64,000 nt of DNA from Candidatus Methanomethylophilaceae archaeon (GCA_944322255.1 CALUOK010000008.1:20507-84506); one strand, 5' to 3'; numbered from the stretch's first letter, positions 1 through 8,881 are shown. Notes: generated by a model from the sequence alone, not told the origin. A program made the numbers and translations.

Positions 1-20
1 TGACGGTCGTATCCGTTAGG

Positions 21-914
21 ATGGAGGTCAGGGAGCACATAGTGGGGATTGTCGAGCGTCACAACATCGATTACATCATCGGAATCCCTCGCAAAGGGTA
101 CTGGATCGTGGATGATGCCGTCAAGACCTACCTTAGAGGCTATGATGTCGAATGTGCCAGTTACGATTCTGATCGCTCGTATGATGTGACGGGGAAGAAC
201 GTATTGATTTTCGACGATACCATCAACACTGGCCAGCATGTCACTGAGGCGGTTCACAGGGTTCGTGAATCCAGGCCCGCATCGATCGTCGTGGGAACCC
301 TTGCGATCATCGAACAAACTGCCAGAAAACTAGAGGTGGATCTGGCATCCGACATTCCCTTTCATGTGGAATCCATCAGGACGTTCGAGGTGTACGATAG
401 ATACGAGAGCGGACGGGTTGTGCCTGGTTGTCTCTGCTACTACTATGCCTATGTGGTTAGACCGCTGATATACTCGCTTTGTCTGAACCCTGTGAACGAC
501 TACTGTAACTGGTTCTTCAGAACGGATGCTATATGCAGCCATGTCATATTGGACCGCATCAAGCAGACCCTGGGAATCACAGAACACAAGGTCGTCCTGG
601 AGGAGGAGTTCAGGAGTCGGTACGTCCTCCCCATCCCCTGGGACATGGCCTATCCCGGATACAGGCCGGAATCCAGGAGCCTGTCCAAACTCCGCATCTC
701 TACAGTGTCCCTCGATGACGAGGTCATGGTCATGGTCACCCCCGTCATGAATCCCATAGTGGACCACGACCAATCGAACGACGATGCCCAGTCGTTCTTC
801 AACGACATCAGCAGGGCCTTCATTGAGTCCATAAAGGATAGAATCCTGGATGCGATGACCGACATCCATGCGAGACAGGTGGGTTCGCTGCTGATATTCA
901 ACGAATGCAAGTGA
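21..914 (+). CDS. Phosphoribosyltransferase-like protein (possibly 5' partial)
   Basis: The first ~130 residues look like a type I phosphoribosyltransferase: a helix and strand ending GIPRKG (residues 21-26) followed by the PRPP-loop signature VLIFDDTINTGQHV (61-74). Such folds bind PRPP or related phosphoribosyl ligands in nucleotide salvage or as regulators. Residues ~130-297 match nothing I know and contain an aromatic/Cys-rich stretch near 135-170. The frame stays open to the window edge, so the true start could lie upstream, although the ATG at 21 gives a sensible N-terminus. It sits 9 bp before a cyclase-like gene, and the two probably form one unit. The substrate cannot be inferred; a signalling or conflict role is as likely as salvage. 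Confidence 0.6.
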   Translation: MEVREHIVGIVERHNIDYIIGIPRKGYWIVDDAVKTYLRGYDVECASYDSDRSYDVTGKNVLIFDDTINTGQHVTEAVHRVRESRPASIVVGTLAIIEQTARKLEVDLASDIPFHVESIRTFEVYDRYESGRVVPGCLCYYYAYVVRPLIYSLCLNPVNDYCNWFFRTDAICSHVILDRIKQTLGITEHKVVLEEEFRSRYVLPIPWDMAYPGYRPESRSLSKLRISTVSLDDEVMVMVTPVMNPIVDHDQSNDDAQSFFNDISRAFIESIKDRILDAMTDIHARQVGSLLIFNECK

Positions 915-923
915 GGTCGTACG

Positions 924-1694
924 ATGGTCCAGGTGACAGATCATGGGGATAACGTGGTGGCGTTCACGGACATCGTCGGTTTCACAGACATCGCCGAAGA
1001 CAAAAAGGACTACGGGGTTCTGGCAGAAGCGATAGAAGGCGTGTTCGATGAGCTGGAGGAGGAGACCCTTCTTTTCGACTCGGCGAAAGGTTCCAGAGGC
1101 GACATCCGGATCGCTCTGATCGGGGACGCGTTCCTCGTATGCATCCCCGCGGACAGCATGGATTCGACGATTCTGAGATGCATGGATGTGGCATTCAGGA
1201 TACAGAGGCTTCTGTTCCGCGAATACGGGTTGTTGACGAGCGGTGGCGTCGATTCCGGAAATGTGTTCACGGTCGGCCCCTTTCCATCAGGGAACGGTAT
1301 ATCGAGAGCCCATGACAGGTCCAAGGAGGGTCGTACCCATCATCTTCCTTATGCGATAGTCGTTCCGAACGATCTGATGGACAGAGTCAGGACCGCCTAC
1401 ATCGAACAGAGCATCAACAGGAAGGAGGCCGAGAAGTCGTTCGATTCTAGATTCGGTTCGATACGGGTGAAAGATAACTGCTTCCGTCTTCCGTTCGGAA
1501 CGGTTCCAGACGAGACCGATCGTAAGTCGCTCATCGAATCTGTCAACAAGTATCAGGAAACTGGAACATTCCGCAACGATCCTGCAAGATTCATAGACGG
1601 ATTGAAGGAGATGATCGATCAGTTCAATGCCGTGTACCCAGAGTATCCCATCAGATATGAGGTGGGCAAAAGCGGAATTCTCATCTCACAATGA
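924..1694 (+). CDS. Class III nucleotidyl cyclase-like protein (degenerate active site)
   Basis: This 256-residue soluble protein begins VVAFTDIVGFTD (11-22), the signature strand of class III adenylyl/guanylyl cyclases with the first metal Asp (16). It continues to ALIGDAFLV (64-72), carrying the second metal Asp (68). The GGVDSGNVFTVG stretch (107-118) matches the dimer-arm strand. The purine-selecting Lys four residues before Asp68 is Ala. The usual Asn-x3-Arg transition-state motif is replaced by a GISRAHDRSK-like segment (125-134). So metal binding looks kept while purine selection is altered. No membrane or sensor domain is attached. It follows the phosphoribosyltransferase-like gene closely and its 3' end overlaps the convergent winged-helix gene. 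Class III cyclases are uncommon in archaea. Confidence 0.65.
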   Translation: MVQVTDHGDNVVAFTDIVGFTDIAEDKKDYGVLAEAIEGVFDELEEETLLFDSAKGSRGDIRIALIGDAFLVCIPADSMDSTILRCMDVAFRIQRLLFREYGLLTSGGVDSGNVFTVGPFPSGNGISRAHDRSKEGRTHHLPYAIVVPNDLMDRVRTAYIEQSINRKEAEKSFDSRFGSIRVKDNCFRLPFGTVPDETDRKSLIESVNKYQETGTFRNDPARFIDGLKEMIDQFNAVYPEYPIRYEVGKSGILISQ

Positions 1695-1988
1695 GCCTTC
1701 TTCCATGCAGATGTTGTATGCGCTTCTGACATAGGCTGTGGCCTCGCCGGTGACCGAGAACGAACGCTCCCACTTGCCATCTATGTCTACCCATCTTCCA
1801 GATATCATTCCGAGGTCGAACAGCCTGTCCAGATACAAGGACACGTCATCTTCAGACATCTCTTCTTTCAGTGATTCCACTAAATCATTATAAGTGACGG
1901 GAACGCTCCCATTGGACGGATCAGATAGTTTGAATATCTCCAAACAAACACGCATCTGATCAGACAGCTGCACGGACACGGTAATCAC
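1686..1988 (-). CDS. Winged-helix-like small protein
   Basis: This is a 100-residue protein with a predicted helix-turn-helix and wing pattern. Helices span roughly residues 8-20, 32-42 and 46-60 (ending LDRLFDLGMISGRW), followed by a beta hairpin (DIDGKWERSFSVTG). This resembles archaeal ArsR/MarR-like single-domain regulators, but I cannot assign a family. The start used is GTG at 1988; another GTG four codons in is possible. It converges on the cyclase-like gene with a 9-bp overlap of the 3' ends, so it may be unrelated to it or may regulate it. Confidence 0.5.
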   Translation of the reverse strand: MITVSVQLSDQMRVCLEIFKLSDPSNGSVPVTYNDLVESLKEEMSEDDVSLYLDRLFDLGMISGRWVDIDGKWERSFSVTGEATAYVRSAYNICMEEGSL

Positions 1989-2298
1989 TGAATGAGTATT
2001 GCAAAAAAGGACAATGCATTACTTGTAAATAAGAAGGTACGGAAAACTATTTAAAATATTAAACGTCGTTAAAATTGATTTTAACCTTATACCGTGTTAG
2101 AAGTCAACTACAAAGGAAATGATATTGGAAATCAATACATACGATACCTATCATTATACTTCCTACAGTCATACAATGCTTCAAACTATTTCTGAGATCA
2201 GGCGACATATGCTGACTAGATGGATTAAAATCGTCATTTTTGTCCATTAGGTTGCCATCAACAGGGGTCGTCCATTTATACGACATACTTTTCGGCGG
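1989..2298. other. AT-rich intergenic region before the hem operon
   Basis: Markedly AT-rich compared with the flanks. It contains a possible TATA box CATTTATACGA (about 2273-2283) that would serve the tetrapyrrole operon. A minus-strand frame at 2104-2247 could encode a 47-residue peptide starting MDKNDDFNPSSQ with one hydrophobic stretch, but it has no ribosome site or homology I recognise, so I do not call it a gene. A 14-mer, GTCATTTTTGTCCA, near 2233 recurs at the cbiD start (about 25257). Confidence 0.4.
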
Positions 2299-2315
2299 TT
2301 GGACGCATAAACCAA
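2299..2315. promoter_or_regulatory. Operator-like palindrome TTGGAC-GCATA-AACCAA (hem operon)
   Basis: Matches the 17-bp consensus TTGGAT-N5-ATCCAA found across this window at 10 of 12 fixed positions. It sits about 20-25 bp after the TATA-like CATTTATACGA, where transcription would start, and about 67 bp before the first ATG of the operon. A repressor here would block initiation. The binding protein is unknown. Confidence 0.5.
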
Positions 2316-2381
2316 GAGTTTATCACAACCTTCGCCATAGGGGGCGTCCGAAGGAGGAAGGCTGGTTTGGAGAAGGTTCTG

Positions 2382-2999
2382 ATGTCGCCGATCCTGCTGT
2401 CGCCCGGGGACCGTCTGGTCACCGTGTTCGGCGGCGGGAAGGTGGCGCTGCGCAAGTGCAGGCACTTCGAGGGTTTCAGGATCAGGGTGGTCTCGCCCGA
2501 GGTCCTGCCGGAGCTGGAGGCCATCGCCCATGAGGTCATCCGCGAGGCCGTGGACCCCGAGACCGCCGGCGGTTACATGGATGGCTCCGACATCGTCGTC
2601 GCCGCCACCCACGACCACGCGCTGAACGACGCCATCCGCGATGTCTCCATGTCCAAGGGCATCATGACCAACTCCGCCCACGGCGGAGGGGACGTCCTGA
2701 TACCATCCACCCTGCACCGCGACGGGTACACCGTGACGGTGTCCTCCGAGGGGCGCGTCCCGGCGTTCCCGCCGTACGTCATCGAGAGGATCGACGAGTT
2801 CCTGGATCCGTCCTACGACGCCATGCTGGAGCTGCTGGTGGAGCTGAGGAAGGTGATCCGCGACAGGATTCCCACCCAGCCCGGCAGGGCGGAGTTCCTG
2901 GCGTCGGTCCTCGCCGATGAGACGATCTGGGGGATGCTCAGGGACGGCGACACCGAGGGCGCGTACCGCCGCGCCCTAGCAGAGGGCGGTCTGTCATGA
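2382..2999 (+). CDS. Precorrin-2 dehydrogenase (siroheme synthase N-domain, Met8p-like)
   Basis: NAD-dependent oxidation of precorrin-2 to sirohydrochlorin, the branch point for cobalamin, F430 and siroheme. The Rossmann glycine motif VTVFGGGKVALRK occupies residues 13-25. The protein is 205 residues and lacks the SUMT domain of CysG, which is supplied by the separate cobA. I chose the ATG at 2382 because MSPILL...GDR matches the family N-terminus and GGAGAAGG precedes it; an in-frame TTG at 2367 after GGAGG is an alternative. It is the first gene of the operon and overlaps hemA by ATGA. Whether it also chelates metal, as Met8p does, cannot be judged. Confidence 0.85.
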   Translation: MSPILLSPGDRLVTVFGGGKVALRKCRHFEGFRIRVVSPEVLPELEAIAHEVIREAVDPETAGGYMDGSDIVVAATHDHALNDAIRDVSMSKGIMTNSAHGGGDVLIPSTLHRDGYTVTVSSEGRVPAFPPYVIERIDEFLDPSYDAMLELLVELRKVIRDRIPTQPGRAEFLASVLADETIWGMLRDGDTEGAYRRALAEGGLS

Positions 3000-4237
3000 T
3001 CGTTAGCATGCATGTCACACACACCTCCGCCGGGGGCACGGAGGGTCTGAACAACGTGGTCCCCATCCTCGAGGAGGAGGTCGCCAAGAGGATCTCGGTC
3101 CTGGACTCGGTGAACGAGTACATCATAGTCAGGACCTGCAACCGCTTCGAGGTCTACACCGCCACCGCCGACAACAGGGAGGTGGCCGACTACCTGAACT
3201 TCATAATCAGGTCCATAGTCCCCTCGTCCAACATCGCCTACATCCTGGAGGACAAGGAGAGCATCAAGCACCTGTTCAGGGTGGTCTGTGGCCTGGACTC
3301 GCTGATCGTCGGCGAGGACCAGATCCAGCACCAGGTCAGGGAGTCCTACGCCAGGGCCAAGGAGGAGGGGCACGTGGGCCAGATGCTCACCCGCCTCTTC
3401 GACAACGCCATGATCGTCGGCAAGAGGGTCAGGTCGGAGACCGCGCTGAACAAGGGCGCGGTGTCCGTGGGGTCCGCCGCCGTGGAGCTGGCAGAGAGCA
3501 GGATCGGGGACCTGAGCGGGAAGGCGATCACCATCCTGGGCGCCGGGGACATAGCCTCGGTGATATCCAAGAACCTGATCGGCAAGAACGTGGGCACGGT
3601 CATCGTGTCCAACAGGACCTACAGCCGCGCCATAGAGCTGGCGGACGAGCTGGGCGGGAAGGCGGTCAGCATGGCCCGCCTCACCGAGGCCGTGGCCGAC
3701 TCCGACCTGGTCCTGGTGGCCACTGGCGCTCCACACGCGGTGCTGCACTGGCACCATGTCGCGGATGCCATGAGGATGCGCCCGGACAGGAAGCTGCTGA
3801 TCATCGACGTGTCCGTCCCCAGGAACACCGACGACGAGGTCGCGGAGATCCCCAACGTGGAGCTGGACAACATGGACGCGCTCCAGACCATCGCCATGCG
3901 CAACGTGGAGCGCAGGAGGAACGAGATCGTCTCCGCCGAGAGGATCATCGGCCAGGAGCTGGCCAGGCTGGACGCGGAGCAGAAGGAGCAGATGGCGAAC
4001 GACGTGATCCGCAGGATCGGGATCAGGGTCGCCCAGATAAGGGAGCACGAGCTGGACACCGCGCTGTCCAGGGCGGGCTCCGCCGACGTACACGAGCTCC
4101 TGGACGACCTGTCCAGGGCTCTCGCAAACAAGTTCACGGCCGAACTCTACAAGAACCTGAGGGAGGCCTCGCGCGACGGGCGCGTCGACACGTGCAACGC
4201 GGCCGTCGACCTTTTCGGATTGAGGGATGTTCAATGA
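2996..4237 (+). CDS. hemA: Glutamyl-tRNA reductase
   Basis: Reduces glutamyl-tRNA(Glu) to glutamate-1-semialdehyde with NADPH, the committed step of the C5 tetrapyrrole route. The catalytic-Cys signature RTCNRFEVY lies at residues 46-54 (Cys48), the substrate loop GLDSLIVGEDQIQ near 100-112, and the NADPH-binding ITILGAGDIASVI near 178-190. A C-terminal dimerisation helix region follows. Its 413 residues are normal for the family. Start and stop overlap the neighbouring genes by 4 bp, implying translational coupling with the dehydrogenase and hemB. Confidence 0.95.
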   Translation: MIVSMHVTHTSAGGTEGLNNVVPILEEEVAKRISVLDSVNEYIIVRTCNRFEVYTATADNREVADYLNFIIRSIVPSSNIAYILEDKESIKHLFRVVCGLDSLIVGEDQIQHQVRESYARAKEEGHVGQMLTRLFDNAMIVGKRVRSETALNKGAVSVGSAAVELAESRIGDLSGKAITILGAGDIASVISKNLIGKNVGTVIVSNRTYSRAIELADELGGKAVSMARLTEAVADSDLVLVATGAPHAVLHWHHVADAMRMRPDRKLLIIDVSVPRNTDDEVAEIPNVELDNMDALQTIAMRNVERRRNEIVSAERIIGQELARLDAEQKEQMANDVIRRIGIRVAQIREHELDTALSRAGSADVHELLDDLSRALANKFTAELYKNLREASRDGRVDTCNAAVDLFGLRDVQ

Positions 4238-5205
4238 TGATGTACCCAGATGTGCGTCTGAGGAGACTCAGACAGAGCGACAGGATGAGGAACCTCGTGG
4301 CGGAGACCAGGCTGCACCCGGACGAGCTGGTGCTGCCCATCTTCTTCGACGCGAACATCGACAAGGTCAAGGTGACCGGCTCCATGCCCGGGGTGGAGAC
4401 ATACCCGCTCTCGGGTTACGAGGACATCGCCGGGGACATCCAGGGCAATGGGGTCAACTCCGTCCTGGTGTTCGGCGTGCCCAGCCACAAGGACGCCTGC
4501 GGCACCGGCGCCTACGAGAAGGAGGGCGTGGTGCAGAAGGCCATCGCCGGCCTGAAGGAGAACTCCGACATGCTGGTCATCGCCGACCTGTGCCTGTGCG
4601 AGTACACCGACCACGGCCACTGCGGCGTCCTGGACAAGGATGGATACGTCATGAACGACGAGACCATCGAGCTGTACGGCAAGACGGCTGTGTCTCAGGC
4701 CGAGGCCGGTGCCGACATAATCGCCCCCAGCGGCATGATGGACGGCCAGATCGCCGCCATCAGGATGGCCCTGGACGACGCCGGGTTCAAGAACGTCCCC
4801 ATCATGGCGTACAGCGCCAAGTTCTACAGCGCGTACTACGGTCCATTCAGGGACGTGGCCAACTCCGCCCCCGGCAAGGGCAACCGCGCCGGGTACCAGA
4901 TGCCCTGCGGCAACAGGCTGGAGGCCATGAGGGAGATCGAGATGGACGTGGCCGAGGGAGCGGACATGATCATGGTCAAGCCCGCCGGCCCGTACCTGGA
5001 CATCATCCGCGACGCCAGGGACAGGTTCGACCTGCCGCTGGCCGCGTACCAGGTCTCCGGGGAGTACGCGATGATTAAAGCAGCAGCCGCCAACGGATGG
5101 ATCGACGAGGAGAGGATCATGATGGAGTCGCTCCTGGGGATCAAGAGGGCCGGCGCGGACATCCTGATAACATACTTCGCTAGAGAGGCGGCCAGGCTGA
5201 TGTGA
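4234..5205 (+). CDS. hemB: Porphobilinogen synthase (delta-aminolevulinate dehydratase)
   Basis: Condenses two 5-aminolevulinate molecules to porphobilinogen. Zinc-site cysteines are in DLCLCEYTDHGHC (Cys120, Cys122, Cys130). The Schiff-base lysines are in AYSAKFYSAYYGPFR (Lys196) and MIMVKPAGPYLD (Lys249), so this is the zinc-dependent type. The product is 323 residues. The start is one of three consecutive ATGs (4234, 4237, 4240); I take 4234, which overlaps the hemA stop as ATGA. It is followed 4 bp later by hemL. Confidence 0.95.
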   Translation: MMMYPDVRLRRLRQSDRMRNLVAETRLHPDELVLPIFFDANIDKVKVTGSMPGVETYPLSGYEDIAGDIQGNGVNSVLVFGVPSHKDACGTGAYEKEGVVQKAIAGLKENSDMLVIADLCLCEYTDHGHCGVLDKDGYVMNDETIELYGKTAVSQAEAGADIIAPSGMMDGQIAAIRMALDDAGFKNVPIMAYSAKFYSAYYGPFRDVANSAPGKGNRAGYQMPCGNRLEAMREIEMDVAEGADMIMVKPAGPYLDIIRDARDRFDLPLAAYQVSGEYAMIKAAAANGWIDEERIMMESLLGIKRAGADILITYFAREAARLM

Positions 5206-5209
5206 TACC

Positions 5210-6478
5210 ATGAGCAGGTCAGCAGAACTCTACGCAAGGTCCTCCGCGGTCACACCCGGGGGAGTGTCCAGCCCCGTCAGGAGGTACGAGCCCAACCCGG
5301 TGTTCATCGAGTCCGGCTCCGGATGCAGGATGACAGACGCCGACGGGAGGGAGTACATCGACCTCTGCATGGCCTACGGCCCCCTGGTCACCGGCCACGC
5401 CCACCCGAAGGTCATGGACGCCGTCCGGGAGCAGCTCTCGAAGGGAACCGTCTACGGGGCCCCCTCCGAGACAGAGCTGAAGCTCATCGAGAGGATATCC
5501 AAAGAAGTGCCCTGCGCAGACATGGTCAGGCTGTCCAACTCCGGGACCGAGGCCACCATGCACGCCATCAGGGTCGCACGCGGCTTCACCGGCAGGGACA
5601 ACATCGTGAAGATGAACGGCGGGTTCCACGGGGCCCACGACGCCGCACTGGTGCAGGCGGGCAGCGGGTCCAACGCCGGTGTGCCCTCGTCAAAGGGGGT
5701 CCTCGCCGACACCGCCAAGCACACCCACACAGTGGAGTACAACGACGCCCAGGCGCTGTCCGACCTCCTGGAAAAGGATGATGACATCGCCTGCGTCATC
5801 ATGGAGCCGGTCCTGGGCAACGTGGGGGTCGTCCCCCCGAAGGACGGCTACCTCTGGGATGTCAGGAGGATCACGAAGGAGCACGACGTGGTCCTGATCT
5901 TCGACGAGGTCATCACCGGCTTCAGGGTCTCCTCGGGAGGAGCGCAGAAGAAGTACGGCGTGACCCCGGACATGACCACCATGGCCAAGATCATCGGCGG
6001 AGGTTTCCCCGCCGGGGCGTTCATGGGCAGGAGGGACATCATGGAGAACGTGGCCCCCCAGGGCCCGGTCTACGTGGCCGGCACCTTCGCCGGCAACCCG
6101 GTCTCCGCCGCCGCGGGGCTGGCGCAGATCGACGTGATGTGCTCCGACGGCAACTACGCCACCCTGGACAGGAGGTCCGACAGGCTGGTCCGCTCCATAA
6201 GGGACACCATGGCCGACGCCGGCGTGAGGGGATGCGTCAACTCCGTCGGGTCCATGTTCTGCATATTCTACGGCATCGACGAGGTCACCAACGCCACTCA
6301 GGCCACACAGACCGACCGCGCCATGGGCGACAGGCTGTTCAGGTACATGCTGGAGCACGGCGTCTACGTCCCGCCGTCCGCCCTGGAGGATGACTTCCTC
6401 TCCATAGCCCACACCGACGAGGACGTGGCGCAGCTGGAGGAGGCCTTCAAGGGATTCTTCTCGGAGGTCAAGGAATGA
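5210..6478 (+). CDS. hemL: Glutamate-1-semialdehyde 2,1-aminomutase
   Basis: PLP-dependent class III aminotransferase converting glutamate-1-semialdehyde to 5-aminolevulinate. It shows the PLP-binding Asp in LIFDEVITGFR (Asp232) and the Schiff-base Lys in TTMAKIIGGGFPAG (Lys260). SNSGTEATMHAIRVAR (109-124) binds the cofactor phosphate. At 422 residues it is full length. It lies between hemB and hemC and overlaps hemC by ATGA. The order hemA-hemB-hemL-hemC supplies the whole early pathway from one transcript. Confidence 0.95.
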   Translation: MSRSAELYARSSAVTPGGVSSPVRRYEPNPVFIESGSGCRMTDADGREYIDLCMAYGPLVTGHAHPKVMDAVREQLSKGTVYGAPSETELKLIERISKEVPCADMVRLSNSGTEATMHAIRVARGFTGRDNIVKMNGGFHGAHDAALVQAGSGSNAGVPSSKGVLADTAKHTHTVEYNDAQALSDLLEKDDDIACVIMEPVLGNVGVVPPKDGYLWDVRRITKEHDVVLIFDEVITGFRVSSGGAQKKYGVTPDMTTMAKIIGGGFPAGAFMGRRDIMENVAPQGPVYVAGTFAGNPVSAAAGLAQIDVMCSDGNYATLDRRSDRLVRSIRDTMADAGVRGCVNSVGSMFCIFYGIDEVTNATQATQTDRAMGDRLFRYMLEHGVYVPPSALEDDFLSIAHTDEDVAQLEEAFKGFFSEVKE

Positions 6479-7350
6479 AGGTGGGGACCCGCGAGAGCAA
6501 GCTCGCCATGAGGCAGACCGAGATCTTCTGCGAGCGCATGGCCGAGGCCAATCCGGACATCGACTGCGAGGTCATAGGCCTGAAGTCCCTGGGGGACATA
6601 GACCTGACATCACCGCTCAACCAGATGGCGGCCACCGGCGCCTTCGTCCGCGAGCTGGACGAGGCCATGAAGCAGGGCGCCATCGACTGCTCCGTCAACT
6701 CGTTGAAGGACATCCCCATCGATGTCGACCCGGAGCTGATGGTCGTGGCCGTCTTTCCCCGCGACGCGGACGAGGACGTCATCCTCCCCTGCCCGCTGGA
6801 GGAGCTCCCCCAGGGTGCCAAGGTCGGCACGGCATCCGTCAGGAGGCAGAGCATGCTCCACGAGGTCCGCCCGGACCTCAGGGTCGAGGTGCTCAGGGGC
6901 AACATCCACACCCGTCTGCAGAGACTGGACGACGGGGACTTCGACGCCATCATCCTGGCCAAGGCCGGTCTGGACCGCATGGGTATCGAGCGTCCCATGC
7001 ACGTGCTGGACAAGGAGGTCTTCGTGCCCGCTCCCGCCCAGGGCGCCATCGCAGTCGAGTGCAGGAAGGACGACGACGAGACCCGCAGGGCGCTGCAGAA
7101 ACTGGACCACATGCCCACCAGGATCGCCACCGGCGTGGAGAGGGGCATAATGAAGCTCATGGGGGCGGGATGCTCCTCCCCCGTCGGCATCAACGCCGTC
7201 GTGGATGGGGACAGCGTCCACGTCAGGGCGGTGTCATACGGGTATACCGACGAGCCCAGGAGGGTCGAGACCGACCTTCCATGCGACTACGTGATGGACG
7301 AGCTGCTCGACATCGCCGAGTATCTAACAGGAAAGAGGGACCACATATGA
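6475..7350 (+). CDS. hemC: Hydroxymethylbilane synthase (porphobilinogen deaminase)
   Basis: Polymerises four porphobilinogens to hydroxymethylbilane. The dipyrromethane-cofactor Cys is Cys233 in MGAGCSSPVG and the catalytic Asp is in NSLKDIP (Asp79). The arginine-rich TASVRRQ...R and RGNIHTRL segments (119-148) bind substrate carboxylates. Its 291 residues and three-domain pattern are typical. Start and stop overlap hemL and cobA by a few bases. Confidence 0.95.
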   Translation: MKVGTRESKLAMRQTEIFCERMAEANPDIDCEVIGLKSLGDIDLTSPLNQMAATGAFVRELDEAMKQGAIDCSVNSLKDIPIDVDPELMVVAVFPRDADEDVILPCPLEELPQGAKVGTASVRRQSMLHEVRPDLRVEVLRGNIHTRLQRLDDGDFDAIILAKAGLDRMGIERPMHVLDKEVFVPAPAQGAIAVECRKDDDETRRALQKLDHMPTRIATGVERGIMKLMGAGCSSPVGINAVVDGDSVHVRAVSYGYTDEPRRVETDLPCDYVMDELLDIAEYLTGKRDHI

Positions 7351-8090
7351 CCGGGAAAGTCTACCTAGTCGGCGCGGGGCCTGGAGACCCCGGCCTTTTC
7401 ACGATCAAGGGAATGGAGCTGCTCAGGAGCGCCGACGTCGTCATGTACGACGCCCTGGCCAACCCCGAGCTGCTGAAGGAGTGCAGGGAGGGCGCCGAGC
7501 TCATCGACGCCGGGAAGAGGGCCAGGGACCACCACCTGAGCCAGTGGCAGACCAACGAGCTCCTGGTGAAGTACGCCAAGGAGGGCAAGACCGTGGTCCG
7601 CCTCAAGGGCGGCGACCCGTTCCTCTTCGGTCGCGGGGCCGAGGAGGCGGAGGAGCTGAGGAAGGCCGGGGCAGAGGTGCACGTTGTGCCCGGGGTGTCC
7701 TCGTCCATATCGGTTCCCGAGCTGGCCGGCATCCCCGTGACCCACAGGGACCACACCTCGCTGGTCACCTTCATCACCGGCCACGAGAAGGCCGACCGCA
7801 CCGAGGACAGGATCGACTGGAAGGCCCTGGTCGGAGGCCACGGGACGCTGGTGATCCTGATGGGACTGGGCAACGCCGGGTTCATCTCCAAGCAGCTCAT
7901 CGAGGGCGGTATGTCCCCGGACACGCCCGCCGCGATCATATCCAAGGGTTCCACGCCTGACCAGAAGGTGGCGGTCACGACGGTGTCCGGACTGGAGTCC
8001 GCAATCAAGGACAACGGACTGGAGCCCCCGGGCATCATGGTCATCGGGTCGGTGGCCAAGGTGCGCGACATCCTGGGGGACCTGGCATGA
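7347..8090 (+). CDS. cobA: Uroporphyrinogen-III C-methyltransferase (SUMT)
   Basis: Adds two SAM methyl groups to uroporphyrinogen III, giving precorrin-2. Seen: the N-terminal VGAGPGDPGLFTIKG, the LKGGDPFLFGRGAEE SAM loop and the VVPGVSSSISVPELAGIP motif, all diagnostic of the class III tetrapyrrole methyltransferase family. At 247 residues it is the stand-alone form without CysG-type fusion. ATG at 7347 overlaps the hemC stop. An in-frame extension upstream runs through hemC and is not used. Its product feeds the dehydrogenase at the head of the operon. Confidence 0.93.
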   Translation: MTGKVYLVGAGPGDPGLFTIKGMELLRSADVVMYDALANPELLKECREGAELIDAGKRARDHHLSQWQTNELLVKYAKEGKTVVRLKGGDPFLFGRGAEEAEELRKAGAEVHVVPGVSSSISVPELAGIPVTHRDHTSLVTFITGHEKADRTEDRIDWKALVGGHGTLVILMGLGNAGFISKQLIEGGMSPDTPAAIISKGSTPDQKVAVTTVSGLESAIKDNGLEPPGIMVIGSVAKVRDILGDLA

Positions 8091-8860
8091 CCACGGTCGG
8101 CTTCACCCGCCCCACCCAGAGGATCAAGGACTCCATCGACGAGGCCCGCGCCATGGGCCTGGACGTCATGGCCGCCCCGTCCCTGGAGATCATCCCCGGG
8201 GACGAGGAGGAGTTCAAGAAGCTGGAGGATTCCGTCACCGACGGCTGCACCGTGGTGTTCGGGTCTTCCACCGCGGTGGAGCAGTGCCAGAAGTTCTACG
8301 GAGACAGGATAAGGCAGGTGTTCGAGGGGGCGAGGATCGTCTCCATCGGCCCCGCCACCACGAAGAGGCTGGAGTCCGCCGGGTTCACGGTGGACGCCGT
8401 GCCGGAGGACTACTCGTCCTACGGGCTGGTCGACCTCCTCAAGGACGAGGCCAGAGGCAGGAGGATCGTCATCGTCCGCTCCGACAGCGGCTCCGACGTC
8501 CTGTCCGACGGCCTCAGGGAGGCCGGTGCGGACCTCGTCTGCATAGCGTCCTACAAGCTGAAGGAGGTCGGGATGTGTCCCGCGCTCCTGCACCTGCTGA
8601 TTGCGGTGAAGAGGGGCCAGCTGGACTGCATGGCCTTCACCTCGCCCATGTCCGCGTCGTCGTTCATCCGCCACCTGGAGGAGCGCTTCGGCAAGGAGAA
8701 GGGCGACGAGTACCTCCGCGGCATAAGGATCGCCGCCATCGGCAGGCCCACGTCCGAGAGGCTGGAGAGCCTCGGGTTCAAGCCCGACATCGTGCCCGAG
8801 AAGACGACGTTCCACGACATGCTCCAGGCCGTCAAGGACGCGTTCCCCGAGACCGAGTGA
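8087..8860 (+). CDS. hemD: Uroporphyrinogen-III synthase
   Basis: Cyclises hydroxymethylbilane with inversion of ring D. Primary sequence in this family is poorly conserved, but the bilobed pattern is visible: an N-terminal GFTRPTQRI, the inter-domain VVFGSSTAVEQ, the second-lobe SIGPATTKRLESAGF and a repeat-like IGRPTSERLESLGFKPD near the C-terminus. It has 257 residues. Position between cobA and a terminator in a complete tetrapyrrole operon supports the call. ATG at 8087 overlaps the cobA stop. Confidence 0.9.
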   Translation: MTTVGFTRPTQRIKDSIDEARAMGLDVMAAPSLEIIPGDEEEFKKLEDSVTDGCTVVFGSSTAVEQCQKFYGDRIRQVFEGARIVSIGPATTKRLESAGFTVDAVPEDYSSYGLVDLLKDEARGRRIVIVRSDSGSDVLSDGLREAGADLVCIASYKLKEVGMCPALLHLLIAVKRGQLDCMAFTSPMSASSFIRHLEERFGKEKGDEYLRGIRIAAIGRPTSERLESLGFKPDIVPEKTTFHDMLQAVKDAFPETE

Positions 8861-8865
8861 AAACC

Positions 8866-8881
8866 AGGGCCTTCGGGCCCT
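8866..8881 (+). terminator. Hairpin terminator after hemD
   Basis: AGGGCC-TTCG-GGCCCT, a perfect 6-bp stem with a stable UUCG tetraloop, begins 5 bp after the hemD stop and is followed by an AT-rich stretch. It marks the end of the tetrapyrrole operon. Confidence 0.6.

Noticed and set aside
2104..2286. Possible 47-60 aa minus-strand peptide before the hem operon
   Set aside because: No ribosome site, no homologue recognised and it covers the putative promoter; kept only as a note.
2813..4234. Long minus-strand open frame of 473 codons opposite hemA
   Set aside because: Mirror frame created by high G+C codon bias; hemA on the plus strand has complete family motifs and operon overlaps.
7361..8815. 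Long minus-strand frame opposite cobA and hemD
   Set aside because: Antisense shadow of two verified genes; composition is Gly/Val/His-rich without domains.
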